From assembly GCA_964609825.1 (NCBI GenBank), contig CAZSSH010000009.1, positions 372,001-436,000 on the forward strand: a DNA stretch of 64,000 nt, in the 5' to 3' direction. A program made the position numbers and the translations under genes. The DNA comes from CAZSSH01 sp964609825. Its GTDB lineage: Bacteria; Verrucomicrobiota; Lentisphaeria; Victivallales; Victivallaceae. Shown in pieces: positions 34,490-42,328 of the stretch; positions within the stretch are counted from its first letter, which is position 1; the number at the start of each line of letters is the position of its first letter. Below the pieces are notes generated by a model. The model saw only the letters and a program-made list of their open reading frames with translations. It did no database searches and was not told the DNA's origin.

Positions 34490-35479
34490 TCAGTGCTTGG
34501 AGAAAAATTTAGGCGGCGCCACTTTGGCGTAATACGGGTAGCGCCGCATGATTTCCTCGGGGAGACCCGGGGGAATGTTTTGAAAACGGTGGTACATCCA
34601 CAGATACTGCTCCGGGTACTCGCGGATGTATTGTTGCGAGATATCCATCAGCTCTTGGATGACCGCTTCCTCGCTATCATATTGGGCAAAAGGTTTGCTC
34701 AGGTACTCCGAGTGGGCGACCAGCCGGTCGTCTTTGCCCCGCAGACAGCTGCCGTAGATGATGACCGCTGGCAAATGGTGCGCCACACAGTATTTCATCA
34801 ATGCTGCCGGGGCGAGACTGCTGGTGACCGGCAAGCCGAAAAAGTTGACAAAAGCGCCGCCGTCGCGGATGCGGGTGTTTTGGTCGATCAAGGTGCCGAC
34901 GCTCAGCCCGGCATTTAAGGCTTTGACCGAGGCGCGCACGGCGCCGGTCGAAAAAATAATCCGCAAGCCGTTGACTTTTTCGCGGTTGCCGTGATTTAAC
35001 AAATTGTTGATGTAGGGGTTGCGCACCGGTTTGGCAATCGCGACCATTTTGACGTTGCCGTAATAAGGGGCCATCACGCCGGATGCCTCCCAACTGCCCA
35101 GGTGGGGGTTGACAAAGATGATGCGTTCGCCGCGCGCCACGTGGCCTTGCAATTGGGCCGTAACGTCGGGCGGCAATACGCAGCAGCGCTCGATGCGCTT
35201 GGGGTTGCCGTCCATCCAGATGAATTCAAACAAATTGTACATCAAGTGAAAGCAGCTGGCCTTGGCAATGCGTTTGACTTCCCGGGGGTGCATTTCGGGG
35301 AACGCGGTATGGATGTTGCCTTTGATGAGTTTGGCAAACATCGGGATGGCGTAAGTGATCGCCCCGGCCAATTTGGCAAGCAGTTTTACCCCGCCATGCG
35401 GCAACATACGCAACAGGTTGTAGGGGATCAAAATGACCGCGTACTCGACGCGGTGGCGGATGGGGTCAAACTTGCTCAT
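34490..35479 (-). CDS. LpxL/HtrB-family lipid A acyltransferase
   Basis: A 329-residue acyltransferase of the LpxL/LpxM family that adds a secondary acyl chain to lipid A. The signature is NPHLGSWEASG (about residue 126), which carries the catalytic HxxxxE, and the later TLIDQNTRIRDGGAFVNFFG is also typical. A membrane-associated N-terminus is present near residues 15-50. It lies 5 bp after proB and is the last of a three-gene minus-strand group with GT2 and proB. Acyl chain length cannot be inferred. Confidence 0.87.
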   Translation of the reverse strand: MSKFDPIRHRVEYAVILIPYNLLRMLPHGGVKLLAKLAGAITYAIPMFAKLIKGNIHTAFPEMHPREVKRIAKASCFHLMYNLFEFIWMDGNPKRIERCCVLPPDVTAQLQGHVARGERIIFVNPHLGSWEASGVMAPYYGNVKMVAIAKPVRNPYINNLLNHGNREKVNGLRIIFSTGAVRASVKALNAGLSVGTLIDQNTRIRDGGAFVNFFGLPVTSSLAPAALMKYCVAHHLPAVIIYGSCLRGKDDRLVAHSEYLSKPFAQYDSEEAVIQELMDISQQYIREYPEQYLWMYHRFQNIPPGLPEEIMRRYPYYAKVAPPKFFSKH

Positions 35480-35484
35480 GTTTT

Positions 35485-36603
35485 TTACAGCACAATCAAA
35501 TTGTCGCGGTGGACGACCACATTATCGACGTCGCCCAGCTTGGCAAAGACTTGATCGGAGTGCATTCCTTTGATATTTTCGCAATCGTTGCGGTCAAAAT
35601 TGGTGAGGCCGCGGGCAAAGGCGATGCCGTTAAGGTCGGCAATTTCGACGGTGTCGCCGCGCTTGAAACTGCCGTCCAAGGCTTTGATGCCGCTCGGGAG
35701 CAGACTTTTGCCGTTGTCGCGGATGGCTTTGGCCGCCCCGTCGTCCACCGTGATGGTGCCCGAAATTTTGCTGAAAAAGCTGATCCAGCGCTTGCGGTGC
35801 GGAATTTTGTGTTTGCGGGGCAAAAAGACGGTGCCGACATCTTCGCCGTTGAGGATCGACTCCATGATGTTGGCGCGCCGCCCGTCGGCGATCCACAAAT
35901 ACTCCCCGGCGCGGGTGACGATCGAGGCCGCCTTAAGTTTGGAGCTCATGCCGCCCACCGAGAGCTCGGCGTTGTCGGTGCCGAGCGCCATGTCGAGGTG
36001 CTCTTTGCCAAGCTCGCCGACGACGGAGATGCGTTCTTTGAGTTCGCCGTTTTCGCTTTTGCGAAGGCCCTGCTCAGTGGTCAAAATAATCGTCAACTCG
36101 GAGTTGGTCAAGGCACCCAGCATCCCGGCCAGCGAGTCGTTGTCGCCAAATTTGAGCTCGGCGACGGAAACCGAGTCGTTTTCGTTGACGATCGGCAACA
36201 CATTGTTGTCCCACAAGGCATTGATGCAATTCATCACATTCAAATAACGCTCTCGGGAGCGCAAATCGGCGGCGGTGAGCAAGAGTTGCGCCGTTCGGAT
36301 GTCGTATTTGCGGCACTCCTCCTCATAAATCGCCATCAACCGGCATTGGCCGATGGCGGCCAGCGCCTGGACTTGGGCGAGCTCTTTGGGGCGGCGGTCA
36401 AGATTGAGCGCTTTCATCCCCATCCCGACGGCACCGGAAGTGACGAGCAAGACGCGTTTGTCATGGCGGCGCAACAAGTCGATGCTTTTGACCAGAGTGC
36501 CGATGGCTTCGCGGCTGGTTAAGAGGCGCGTTCCGGCTTTGACGATAACCTGCCGCGACGAGGCGATGATCCGTTGCCGGATCTCAATGTTTTCATTTGA
36601 CAT
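35485..36603 (-). CDS. proB: Glutamate 5-kinase
   Basis: A 372-residue enzyme of proline synthesis that phosphorylates glutamate. The amino acid kinase domain (about residues 18-260) has QVIVKAGTRLLT, LVTSGAVGMGM and NENDSVSVAELKFGDND. A C-terminal PUA domain (about 283-360, ending KGMHSDQVFAKLG) is present as in ordinary bacterial ProB. proA is not adjacent. It sits between the GT2 gene (16 bp) and the acyltransferase gene. Confidence 0.95.
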   Translation of the reverse strand: MSNENIEIRQRIIASSRQVIVKAGTRLLTSREAIGTLVKSIDLLRRHDKRVLLVTSGAVGMGMKALNLDRRPKELAQVQALAAIGQCRLMAIYEEECRKYDIRTAQLLLTAADLRSRERYLNVMNCINALWDNNVLPIVNENDSVSVAELKFGDNDSLAGMLGALTNSELTIILTTEQGLRKSENGELKERISVVGELGKEHLDMALGTDNAELSVGGMSSKLKAASIVTRAGEYLWIADGRRANIMESILNGEDVGTVFLPRKHKIPHRKRWISFFSKISGTITVDDGAAKAIRDNGKSLLPSGIKALDGSFKRGDTVEIADLNGIAFARGLTNFDRNDCENIKGMHSDQVFAKLGDVDNVVVHRDNLIVL

Positions 36604-36619
36604 GGCTGATTTCCGAATG

Positions 36620-37333
36620 TTAACGCTTGCTCAGTCTGAGTTTGACGAGCATTGAGAGGTAATCGACGATGACTTTGGACGAGAGTTTGCTCTTGCCGTG
36701 CTGACGCAAGCCGAAAATGATGCCGTACTCGGCCACGCGGTAGTGGCGGCCGGGGGCGTGAGTCACCAAATACAAGAGCTCGAGCATGATTTTGAACCCG
36801 CGCGGACTCATCCGGGGGGCGACATCCTCAAACACGTTTTTGCGGATAGCGAAAAAACCGGACATCGGGTCCAGTACTTTGACGCTCAAAATCACATGGG
36901 CCATCATGGTGGCGCTGCGGCTGATGAAAACGCGTGCCGGATTCCACTTTTCTTTAAAGCCGCCGCCCTGGGTGTAGCGCGAGCCGACGACAAAGTCGTT
37001 GTTTTCCATCATCTTAAAAATGCCGGTCAAGGCGGAGGCGTCGTGCTGCATATCGCCGTCCATGCAGCAGAGAAATTCGCCCTGCGCGGCATGGAACCCT
37101 TTGACGATGCTCGGACTCAACCCGGGGACGCCGTCGTTGAGAATGGCTTTGATGTTGTCCTTGTGATGGGTGGCGGCGTACTCGTTGACCTTGGCGGCGG
37201 TGCCGTCGGGGGAATTCTCATCCACCACAATGATTTCAAAATCAGCCAGGCCGAGTCCCTCGATCTTTTTGATCAAAGTGACAATGTTGTCGGCTTCGTT
37301 CAGTGTCGGTATCACTATGGAGTATTTTATCAT
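36620..37333 (-). CDS. GT2 glycosyltransferase, polyprenyl-phosphate mannosyltransferase-like
   Basis: A 237-residue GT-A enzyme with YSIVIPTLNEADNI at the start, IIVVDENSPDGT (about 34-45) for nucleotide binding, and the DGDMQHD motif (about 93-99) as the metal-binding DxD with following Gln, diagnostic of the dolichyl/polyprenyl-phosphate mannosyltransferase (DPM1-like) group. The PMSGFF block follows. No C-terminal membrane helices are present. It makes a lipid-linked sugar donor, which a membrane GT-C protein such as the DUF2079 one could use. Confidence 0.86.
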   Translation of the reverse strand: MIKYSIVIPTLNEADNIVTLIKKIEGLGLADFEIIVVDENSPDGTAAKVNEYAATHHKDNIKAILNDGVPGLSPSIVKGFHAAQGEFLCCMDGDMQHDASALTGIFKMMENNDFVVGSRYTQGGGFKEKWNPARVFISRSATMMAHVILSVKVLDPMSGFFAIRKNVFEDVAPRMSPRGFKIMLELLYLVTHAPGRHYRVAEYGIIFGLRQHGKSKLSSKVIVDYLSMLVKLRLSKR

Positions 37334-37412
37334 CTTTTTGCACCTTTACACAATTATTTTTAATAACTTACCTCAAAATAATTTTATTTCAAGCAAAAGG
37401 CCGATAAAAGTG

Positions 37413-37440
37413 TTGATTTTTTCGGCTTTGCAACTATATT
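37413..37440 (+). promoter_or_regulatory. Promoter of the nucleotidyltransferase-kinase pair
   Basis: TTGATT (37413-37418) and TATATT (37435-37440), spacing 16 bp. The transcript would start near 37447, within the first in-frame codons of the longer reading frame, which supports the ATG at 37480. Confidence 0.55.
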
Positions 37441-37479
37441 ATGACGACGAAAAAATCATTGATTACCCAAGGAAAAACC

Positions 37480-38391
37480 ATGAAATTAACTTTAGTTGTA
37501 CTGGCCGCCGGGATGGGGAGCCGCTACGGCGGGCTCAAGCAATTGGATGAAGTTGGCCCCAGTGGCGAAACGGTGATGGATTACTCGATTTTTGACGCGA
37601 TGCGTGCCGGGTTCACCCGGGTGGTATTTGTGATCCGCCGCGACATCGAGGCGGCGTTTCGCCAAAGCATCGGCAGCAAATATGACAAGTTGATTGAGGT
37701 GGATTACGCGTTTCAGCGCATCGACGATCTGCCGGGCGGCTTCACCGTCCCCGCCGGACGCGAGAAGCCGTGGGGCACCGGGCAGGCTCTGTACGCTGCT
37801 CGCGAATTGCTGGATGGCCCGTTTGCAGTGATCAATGCCGACGATTTTTACGGCCGCGACAGCTATCAACAGATTGCCGGCTGCCTGACCAAGTTATCCG
37901 GCGGCAGCTTGGTCAAAGGGTGCATCTGCGGCTTTACCTTAAGCAATACCTTGAGCGAAAACGGCTCGGTCTCGCGCGGCATTTGCAGCGCCTCAGGTGA
38001 CAACTTCCTCCAAAAAGTGGTGGAAAACACCAAGATTTACCGCGCCGGCGGCAAGATTGTGAGCGAAATCGATGAAAATCACAAGGTCGAGCTCACTGGC
38101 GATGAGCTGGTCTCGATGAACAGCTGGGGCTTTTTGCCCTCCATTATGCCCGAAATCGAGCGCTTGTTTGTCGCGTTTTTAACCGCGCGCGGGACGGAGC
38201 TCAAGAGTGAATTTTATCTCCCCGGCATCGTGGATACATTGATCAACTCGGGCAAAGCCGAGATTACGGTGCTCCGCAGCCGCGACAGTTGGTTCGGCAT
38301 AACTTACCGCGAGGACAAGGAGTTTGTGCAAGCTTCCATCCGCGCTTTGATCACCAAGGGGGCGTACCCCGGGCAACTCTACCACCGGTAA
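37480..38391 (+). CDS. Sugar-phosphate nucleotidyltransferase
   Basis: A 303-residue NTP-transferase. LVVLAAGMGSRYGGLKQLDEVG (cited in part, residues 4-25) is the nucleotide-binding loop, and VINADDFYG (about 117) is the metal-binding aspartate block. Homologues are annotated as nucleotidyltransferases of uncertain sugar. The ATG at 37480 has AAGGAAAA ahead. It is 15 bp upstream of a NahK-like kinase gene. Together they could make a sugar 1-phosphate and then a nucleotide sugar, a salvage path for a hexosamine. Confidence 0.85.
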   Translation: MKLTLVVLAAGMGSRYGGLKQLDEVGPSGETVMDYSIFDAMRAGFTRVVFVIRRDIEAAFRQSIGSKYDKLIEVDYAFQRIDDLPGGFTVPAGREKPWGTGQALYAARELLDGPFAVINADDFYGRDSYQQIAGCLTKLSGGSLVKGCICGFTLSNTLSENGSVSRGICSASGDNFLQKVVENTKIYRAGGKIVSEIDENHKVELTGDELVSMNSWGFLPSIMPEIERLFVAFLTARGTELKSEFYLPGIVDTLINSGKAEITVLRSRDSWFGITYREDKEFVQASIRALITKGAYPGQLYHR

Positions 38392-38406
38392 GCGGGAGAA
38401 AAAACA

Positions 38407-39498
38407 ATGCGCACCCAGCTTGAACTCAAGGAAATCTGTTCCAAATTTGCGATTTACGGCGATTTTTTGGTCGCCGTCCCGTTTGGCAGCGGCCACATCA
38501 ATGACACGTATCAAGTCACCTACGATCAGGGCGGGGTGCGGCTCCACTATACCTTGCAGCGGATCAACCACCACGTGTTTAAAAACCCGGTGCAGGTGAT
38601 GGAAAACGTCGACCGCGTGACCAACCATTTGCTTCACAAAATCCGCAACCGCCACATTGAGACCAAAAAGCGTACCTTGCGGCTCTTGCGCACGTTTACC
38701 AACCATCCCTACGTCAAAGACGACGCGGGCAACCACTGGCGCGCCTATGTCTTTGTCGAAAACGCGCGCTCGTATGAGGTACTGGAGAGCGAGGATCAGG
38801 CCTTTATGGCTGCCAAGGCCTTCGGCGAATTTCAGTGCGATCTGACCGATTTGCCGGGGCCGCGGCTGCATGAAACGATTGTCGATTTTCACAACACTCC
38901 CAAGCGGTTGGAGCGTTTGCGCGAAGTGGTCAAACAGGACAAAATGGGCCGGGCCAAAGCGGTCAGGCGCGAAATCGATTTTGTCTTTGAGCGCGAAGCC
39001 GATGCGGGCAAACTCATCAAGCTCAATCAAGCCGGTGACATTCCCGAGAGGATCACCCACAATGACACCAAGGTCAACAATATTTTGATTGACGACCTGA
39101 CCGGCGAGGGGATCTGCGTGATTGACCTCGACACCGTGATGCCGGGCTTGGCGCTGTACGACTTTGGCGACATGGTCCGGGCGGGCACCAGTCCGGCGGA
39201 GGAGGACGAGGTCGATCTCTCCAAAGTGGGGATGCGTTTCAGTATGTTTGAAGCAATGCTCAAAGGCTTTTTGGCGAGCTCCGGCGGTTTTCTGACTCCG
39301 GCTGAGCGCGAAAATCTGCCGTTTGCGGGCAAACTCATCACGCTGGAGGTCGGGATGCGCTTTTTGACCGATTACCTTGAGGGCGATGTTTACTTTAAGG
39401 TCAAGCACGAGCGCCACAACCTCGACCGCTGCCGCAACCAGTTTAAACTTGCCGAGTCCATCGAGTACCAAATGCCAAAAATGATGAAGCTCTTGTAA
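38407..39498 (+). CDS. NahK-like sugar 1-kinase (APH fold)
   Basis: A 363-residue phosphotransferase of the aminoglycoside phosphotransferase fold. RITHNDTKVNNIL (about residues 217-229) is the catalytic loop and VIDLDTVMPGLALYDFGDMVR (cited in part) the metal-binding part; this spacing and DTKVNN are as in N-acetylhexosamine 1-kinase. It therefore probably phosphorylates an N-acetylhexosamine or related sugar at C1. The gene is 15 bp downstream of the nucleotidyltransferase gene, which supports that function. Exact sugar unknown. Confidence 0.83.
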   Translation: MRTQLELKEICSKFAIYGDFLVAVPFGSGHINDTYQVTYDQGGVRLHYTLQRINHHVFKNPVQVMENVDRVTNHLLHKIRNRHIETKKRTLRLLRTFTNHPYVKDDAGNHWRAYVFVENARSYEVLESEDQAFMAAKAFGEFQCDLTDLPGPRLHETIVDFHNTPKRLERLREVVKQDKMGRAKAVRREIDFVFEREADAGKLIKLNQAGDIPERITHNDTKVNNILIDDLTGEGICVIDLDTVMPGLALYDFGDMVRAGTSPAEEDEVDLSKVGMRFSMFEAMLKGFLASSGGFLTPAERENLPFAGKLITLEVGMRFLTDYLEGDVYFKVKHERHNLDRCRNQFKLAESIEYQMPKMMKLL

Positions 39499-39831
39499 CT
39501 CACACAACAAGGTCTTTTCGCTAAGGGGCAATCCGCGCAATAATGTCTTTCCGCACCAATAGCGCGGTCAGCGCCTCGGTTGTATTTTTTCATAATCTGG
39601 ATTGTTTGCCCGTTATTTTTTATCAATCCATGTTGTCAACAGTTGGTGGACGTTGGTGTAAAATTTTGACCATGTTATAACGGTAACTATACACCAGACT
39701 TTTATTTTGTCAAATGCCGAAAAGTGAAAACGGAGTTTGACATCGCGATGTCTCAGAGGCAAATATTTCTTGTTTTAATATTATTGCTTTCCATCTTGTG
39801 GAATGTTATCCATAATTTTATCATCAAGGAC
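39499..39831. other. Gene-free regulatory stretch upstream of the cobalamin riboswitch
   Basis: No plausible gene was found. Visible elements are a promoter-like pair TTGACC (39666-39671) and TATACA (39688-39693), 16 bp apart and bracketed by the inverted repeat TGGTGTA/TACACCA (39654-39660, 39690-39696), and the perfect 14-bp palindrome GACATCGCGATGTC (39740-39753). These could be a second promoter and an operator for the transcript at 40029. Confidence 0.45.
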
Positions 39832-39860
39832 TTGCATTTTTACATCATTTATAGTATATT
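39832..39860 (+). promoter_or_regulatory. Promoter of the cobalamin riboswitch transcript
   Basis: TTGCAT (39832-39837) and TATATT (39855-39860), spacing 17 bp. Transcription would begin near 39867, at the first stem of the riboswitch. Confidence 0.68.
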
Positions 39861-39863
39861 ATA

Positions 39864-39957
39864 GATCAGGACAGGTGAATCCTCAGTGAACCCCGTGTAA
39901 GTCGGGGGCTGTCGCGCAACCGTGAAGTCAATTGTTTGACCAAGCCGGAACCTGAAT
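39864..39957 (+). ncRNA. Cobalamin (B12) riboswitch, compact form
   Basis: The core is clear. CAGTGAA (39884-39890), then stem CCCCG/CGGGG around GTGTAAGT, then GGCTGTCGCGCAACCGTGA (39906-39924), a close match to the B12-box consensus. The usual GGGA/UCCC helix appears as GUGA (39886-39889) with UCGC (39911-39914), a compensatory change. A short hairpin GTCAA-TTGT-TTGAC (39926-39939) replaces the large peripheral arm. AAGCCGGAACCTGA (39942-39955) closes the aptamer, with TCAGG (39866-39870) pairing CCTGA (39951-39955). A small hairpin (39962-39980) follows. Downstream is a pseudopilin gene, an unexpected target. Confidence 0.87.
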
Positions 39958-39961
39958 TCGC

Positions 39962-39980
39962 CAAGCATACGGTATGCTTG
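39962..39980 (+). promoter_or_regulatory. Hairpin after the cobalamin aptamer
   Basis: CAAGCATA-CGG-TATGCTTG, an 8-bp stem with a 3-nt loop; only a short UUUU run follows (39988-39991). Candidate expression platform; not a strong terminator. Confidence 0.5.
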
Positions 39981-40028
39981 CGTCCGCTTTTGCAAATTGT
40001 GCGCGAAACACATGAAAGGAAATTCATC

Positions 40029-40763
40029 ATGCTGCACACTTTTCCATCCCGGCGTCATTTTACCCTCATTGAGCTCCTCGTCGTCATTGCCATCATTGCT
40101 ATTTTGGCGGGGATGCTGCTCCCGGCTTTGAGCAAAGCCAAAGAAAAGGGCAAGGCCACCACTTGCTCAAGCAACGTCAAGCAACTCGGGCTTGCTTTGA
40201 TTTTATATGCCGAGGACAATCACGGCATGTTGAGTCCGATGGATTACGATCCGGTGAATTACGAACGCAAAATGTGGTTCGGCTCGCGTGCGACATTGTC
40301 CGATCCCTTTAAGGCCGAGGGCGGTTTGTTGGAGTATCTCGGCAAGAGCAAATCCGTCAAGAGTTGCCCCAACAACCCCTTGTTTGACGCCTCCGGCGAT
40401 ACCGGCTGGGGCAGCACCAACGCCGGCACCGGCGGCTACGGCTACAACTCGGTGATCGGCTATGCCACAGTTAAACTCAATCAGGTCAAGCGCCCGTCGC
40501 AGTGCCTCGCTTTCGGTGACTCCGCCTCGCTGACCTCTGATAACCGCTTGATTGAGAACTACATGCTCTCCGCCCCCAAGGCGACCGGTTACGATCCCTC
40601 GCCGACCATGCATTTCCGCCACAGCGACCGCGCCAACGTTACTTACATCGACGGCCACGTCGACTCGGAGAAGATGACCTTTTCGCGCGGCAACGAGCAA
40701 AAATACCACATGGGCTGGTTTGGCGAAGAGAGCAAAGACAATTATCTTTTTGCTTACAATTGA
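40029..40763 (+). CDS. Pseudopilin-like protein, H-X9-DG type, behind a B12 riboswitch
   Basis: A 244-residue protein with FTLIELLVVIAIIAILA at residues 11-27 as its membrane helix after a short basic leader, MLHTFPSRRH. The soluble domain has the CSSNVKQLGLALILYAEDN block common to this family and ends with the RHSDRANVTYIDGHVDS motif (H-X9-DG). His, not Gly, precedes FTLIE. AAAGGA 8 nt ahead sets the start at 40029. The only upstream control element of note is a cobalamin riboswitch. Function is not known; it is probably a surface or periplasmic pseudopilin. Confidence 0.88.
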   Translation: MLHTFPSRRHFTLIELLVVIAIIAILAGMLLPALSKAKEKGKATTCSSNVKQLGLALILYAEDNHGMLSPMDYDPVNYERKMWFGSRATLSDPFKAEGGLLEYLGKSKSVKSCPNNPLFDASGDTGWGSTNAGTGGYGYNSVIGYATVKLNQVKRPSQCLAFGDSASLTSDNRLIENYMLSAPKATGYDPSPTMHFRHSDRANVTYIDGHVDSEKMTFSRGNEQKYHMGWFGEESKDNYLFAYN

Positions 40764-40819
40764 TCGCACTCATTTTGCGATAAAAGCACAAAATTACCCT
40801 AAAAAGCATATTTTTAGGA

Positions 40820-40880
40820 TTTACTTCCCGGCGTACTGTGATATATTCAATGTTGTCAAGGTCGATTTTACCCTTGCAAC
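40820..40880 (+). promoter_or_regulatory. Predicted promoter and 5' hairpin of the GH4 gene
   Basis: TTTACT (40820-40825) and TATATT (40842-40847), 16 bp apart. GTTG-T-CAAGG (40852-40861) pairs with CCTTGCAAC (40872-40880), a 9-bp stem at the very 5' end of the expected mRNA. An AT-rich hairpin CCTAAAAA/TTTTTAGG (40798-40818) lies just upstream and may end the preceding transcript weakly. Confidence 0.4.
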
Positions 40881-40899
40881 ATCCTGAAAGGAAGAAAAA

Positions 40900-42231
40900 A
40901 TGGGGAAGAAAATTGCTTTTATCGGTGCCGGGAGTTTTGGTTTCACCCGCGGTTTGGTGCGCGACATTTTGTCGTTTCCGGCGTTTCGCGACGCCACGAT
41001 TTCCTTGATGGACATTGACAAAGAAAAGCTTGCCTTTGTCAAAACCGCGGTCGATGAGATTGTCGCCAAGGGCAACTATCCCGCTAAAGTCGAGGCCACG
41101 CTTGACCGCCGCGCCGCGTTGAAGGGCGCAGACGGGGTCCTGATCACGATTTTGCAGGGCGGCGTGTCGGTGTTTCGCCACGACATTGAGATTCCTAAAA
41201 AGTACAACGTTGACATCAACGTCGGCGACACCCGCGGCCCCTCCGGAATTTTCCGGATGCTCCGCACGCTGCCGGTAATGCTCGACATCTGCAAAGATGT
41301 CAATGAGCTTTGCCCGCAGGCGATTGTTTTAAACTACACCAACCCGATGGCGATGCTCTGCCGCGGCATGCAGAGCGTGTATCCCAATTTGCGTATCACC
41401 GGGCTTTGCCACTCGGTGCAGGGGACGGCCGAAATGTTGGCCAAGTGGATCGATGTTCCGATGTCGGAAGTCACTTACACCTGCGCCGGGATCAATCATC
41501 AGGCGTTTTATTTGGAGTACAAGCATAACGGCAAGGATGTCTACCCGTTGATTCGCAAAGCGATCACCGAGCGCGCCGAAGTTTACAATCAGGAAATCGT
41601 CCGCAACGAGATGTTTCTCGCCTTGGATTACTACGTCACCGAGTCGAGCGGGCACAACTCCGAGTATAACGCGTGGTTCCGCAAGCGCCCCGACTTGATT
41701 GAGAAATATTGCACCACCGGCACGGGTTGGAACCCGGGCCTCTACGCCTACATTGTAAAAGAGTACGAAAAGCGCGAAAATAATTGGCAGGAGCTCATCA
41801 AAGAAGAGCTGGCCAAGGAAATCAAACTTGAGCGCGGCCACGAGTATGCAAGCAATATTTTTAACGCCGTCTTCGGCGACCACACCATGTATGAGTTTAA
41901 CGGCAACGTCCGCAACTTTAATTTGATCGACAATCTTCCTTATGGCTGCTGTGTCGAGGTGCCGGTCATCGCCTCCCGAGGCGAATTGCGCTCGGCCCAC
42001 GTCGGCGCGCTTCCGGCGCAACTTGCTTTGCTCAACAATATTTCGGCGCGCTGCGAGGAGCTGGCGGTCGAAGGAGCGTTGGCGGGCGACCCGGGGATGA
42101 TCTATCACGCCGTCATGTTTGACCCCCTCACCATGGCGGTGTTGTCGCTGTCGGAAACACGCAATATGGTCAATGATATGTTTGCGGCCAACAAAGAATA
42201 TCTTTCCGCATTCAAGAGCATAAAATTGTGA
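40900..42231 (+). CDS. GH4-family alpha-galactosidase/glucosidase
   Basis: A 443-residue enzyme of glycoside hydrolase family 4, which uses NAD+ and a divalent metal in a redox-elimination mechanism. Evidence: FIGAGSFGFTRGLVRD (about 6-21) Rossmann loop, LNYTNPMAML, the metal-binding GLCHSVQGT (about 168-176) with Cys and His, and CAGINHQAFYLEY (about 193). The pattern is closer to MelA-type alpha-galactosidase than to phospho-glucosidases. It is cytoplasmic. It follows the pseudopilin gene but has its own possible promoter. Confidence 0.9.
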   Translation: MGKKIAFIGAGSFGFTRGLVRDILSFPAFRDATISLMDIDKEKLAFVKTAVDEIVAKGNYPAKVEATLDRRAALKGADGVLITILQGGVSVFRHDIEIPKKYNVDINVGDTRGPSGIFRMLRTLPVMLDICKDVNELCPQAIVLNYTNPMAMLCRGMQSVYPNLRITGLCHSVQGTAEMLAKWIDVPMSEVTYTCAGINHQAFYLEYKHNGKDVYPLIRKAITERAEVYNQEIVRNEMFLALDYYVTESSGHNSEYNAWFRKRPDLIEKYCTTGTGWNPGLYAYIVKEYEKRENNWQELIKEELAKEIKLERGHEYASNIFNAVFGDHTMYEFNGNVRNFNLIDNLPYGCCVEVPVIASRGELRSAHVGALPAQLALLNNISARCEELAVEGALAGDPGMIYHAVMFDPLTMAVLSLSETRNMVNDMFAANKEYLSAFKSIKL

Positions 42232-42328
42232 TAAAAAACTGTTTTGCGGTTTGAAGTTGCTTAAGATGGCGTATATATTAATGCGATGATTATTGTATTA
42301 ATATAAATATAGGAACACGCAAAAAAAT

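Noticed and set aside
38179..39540. 453-codon minus-strand frame opposite the nucleotidyltransferase and kinase genes
   Set aside because: It lies over two well-supported genes; such long antisense frames are a GC-bias shadow.
39390..39626. Minus-strand reading frame of 78 codons in the gene-free region before the cobalamin riboswitch
   Set aside because: It overlaps the end of the NahK-like gene, has no ribosome binding site and no recognisable domain.
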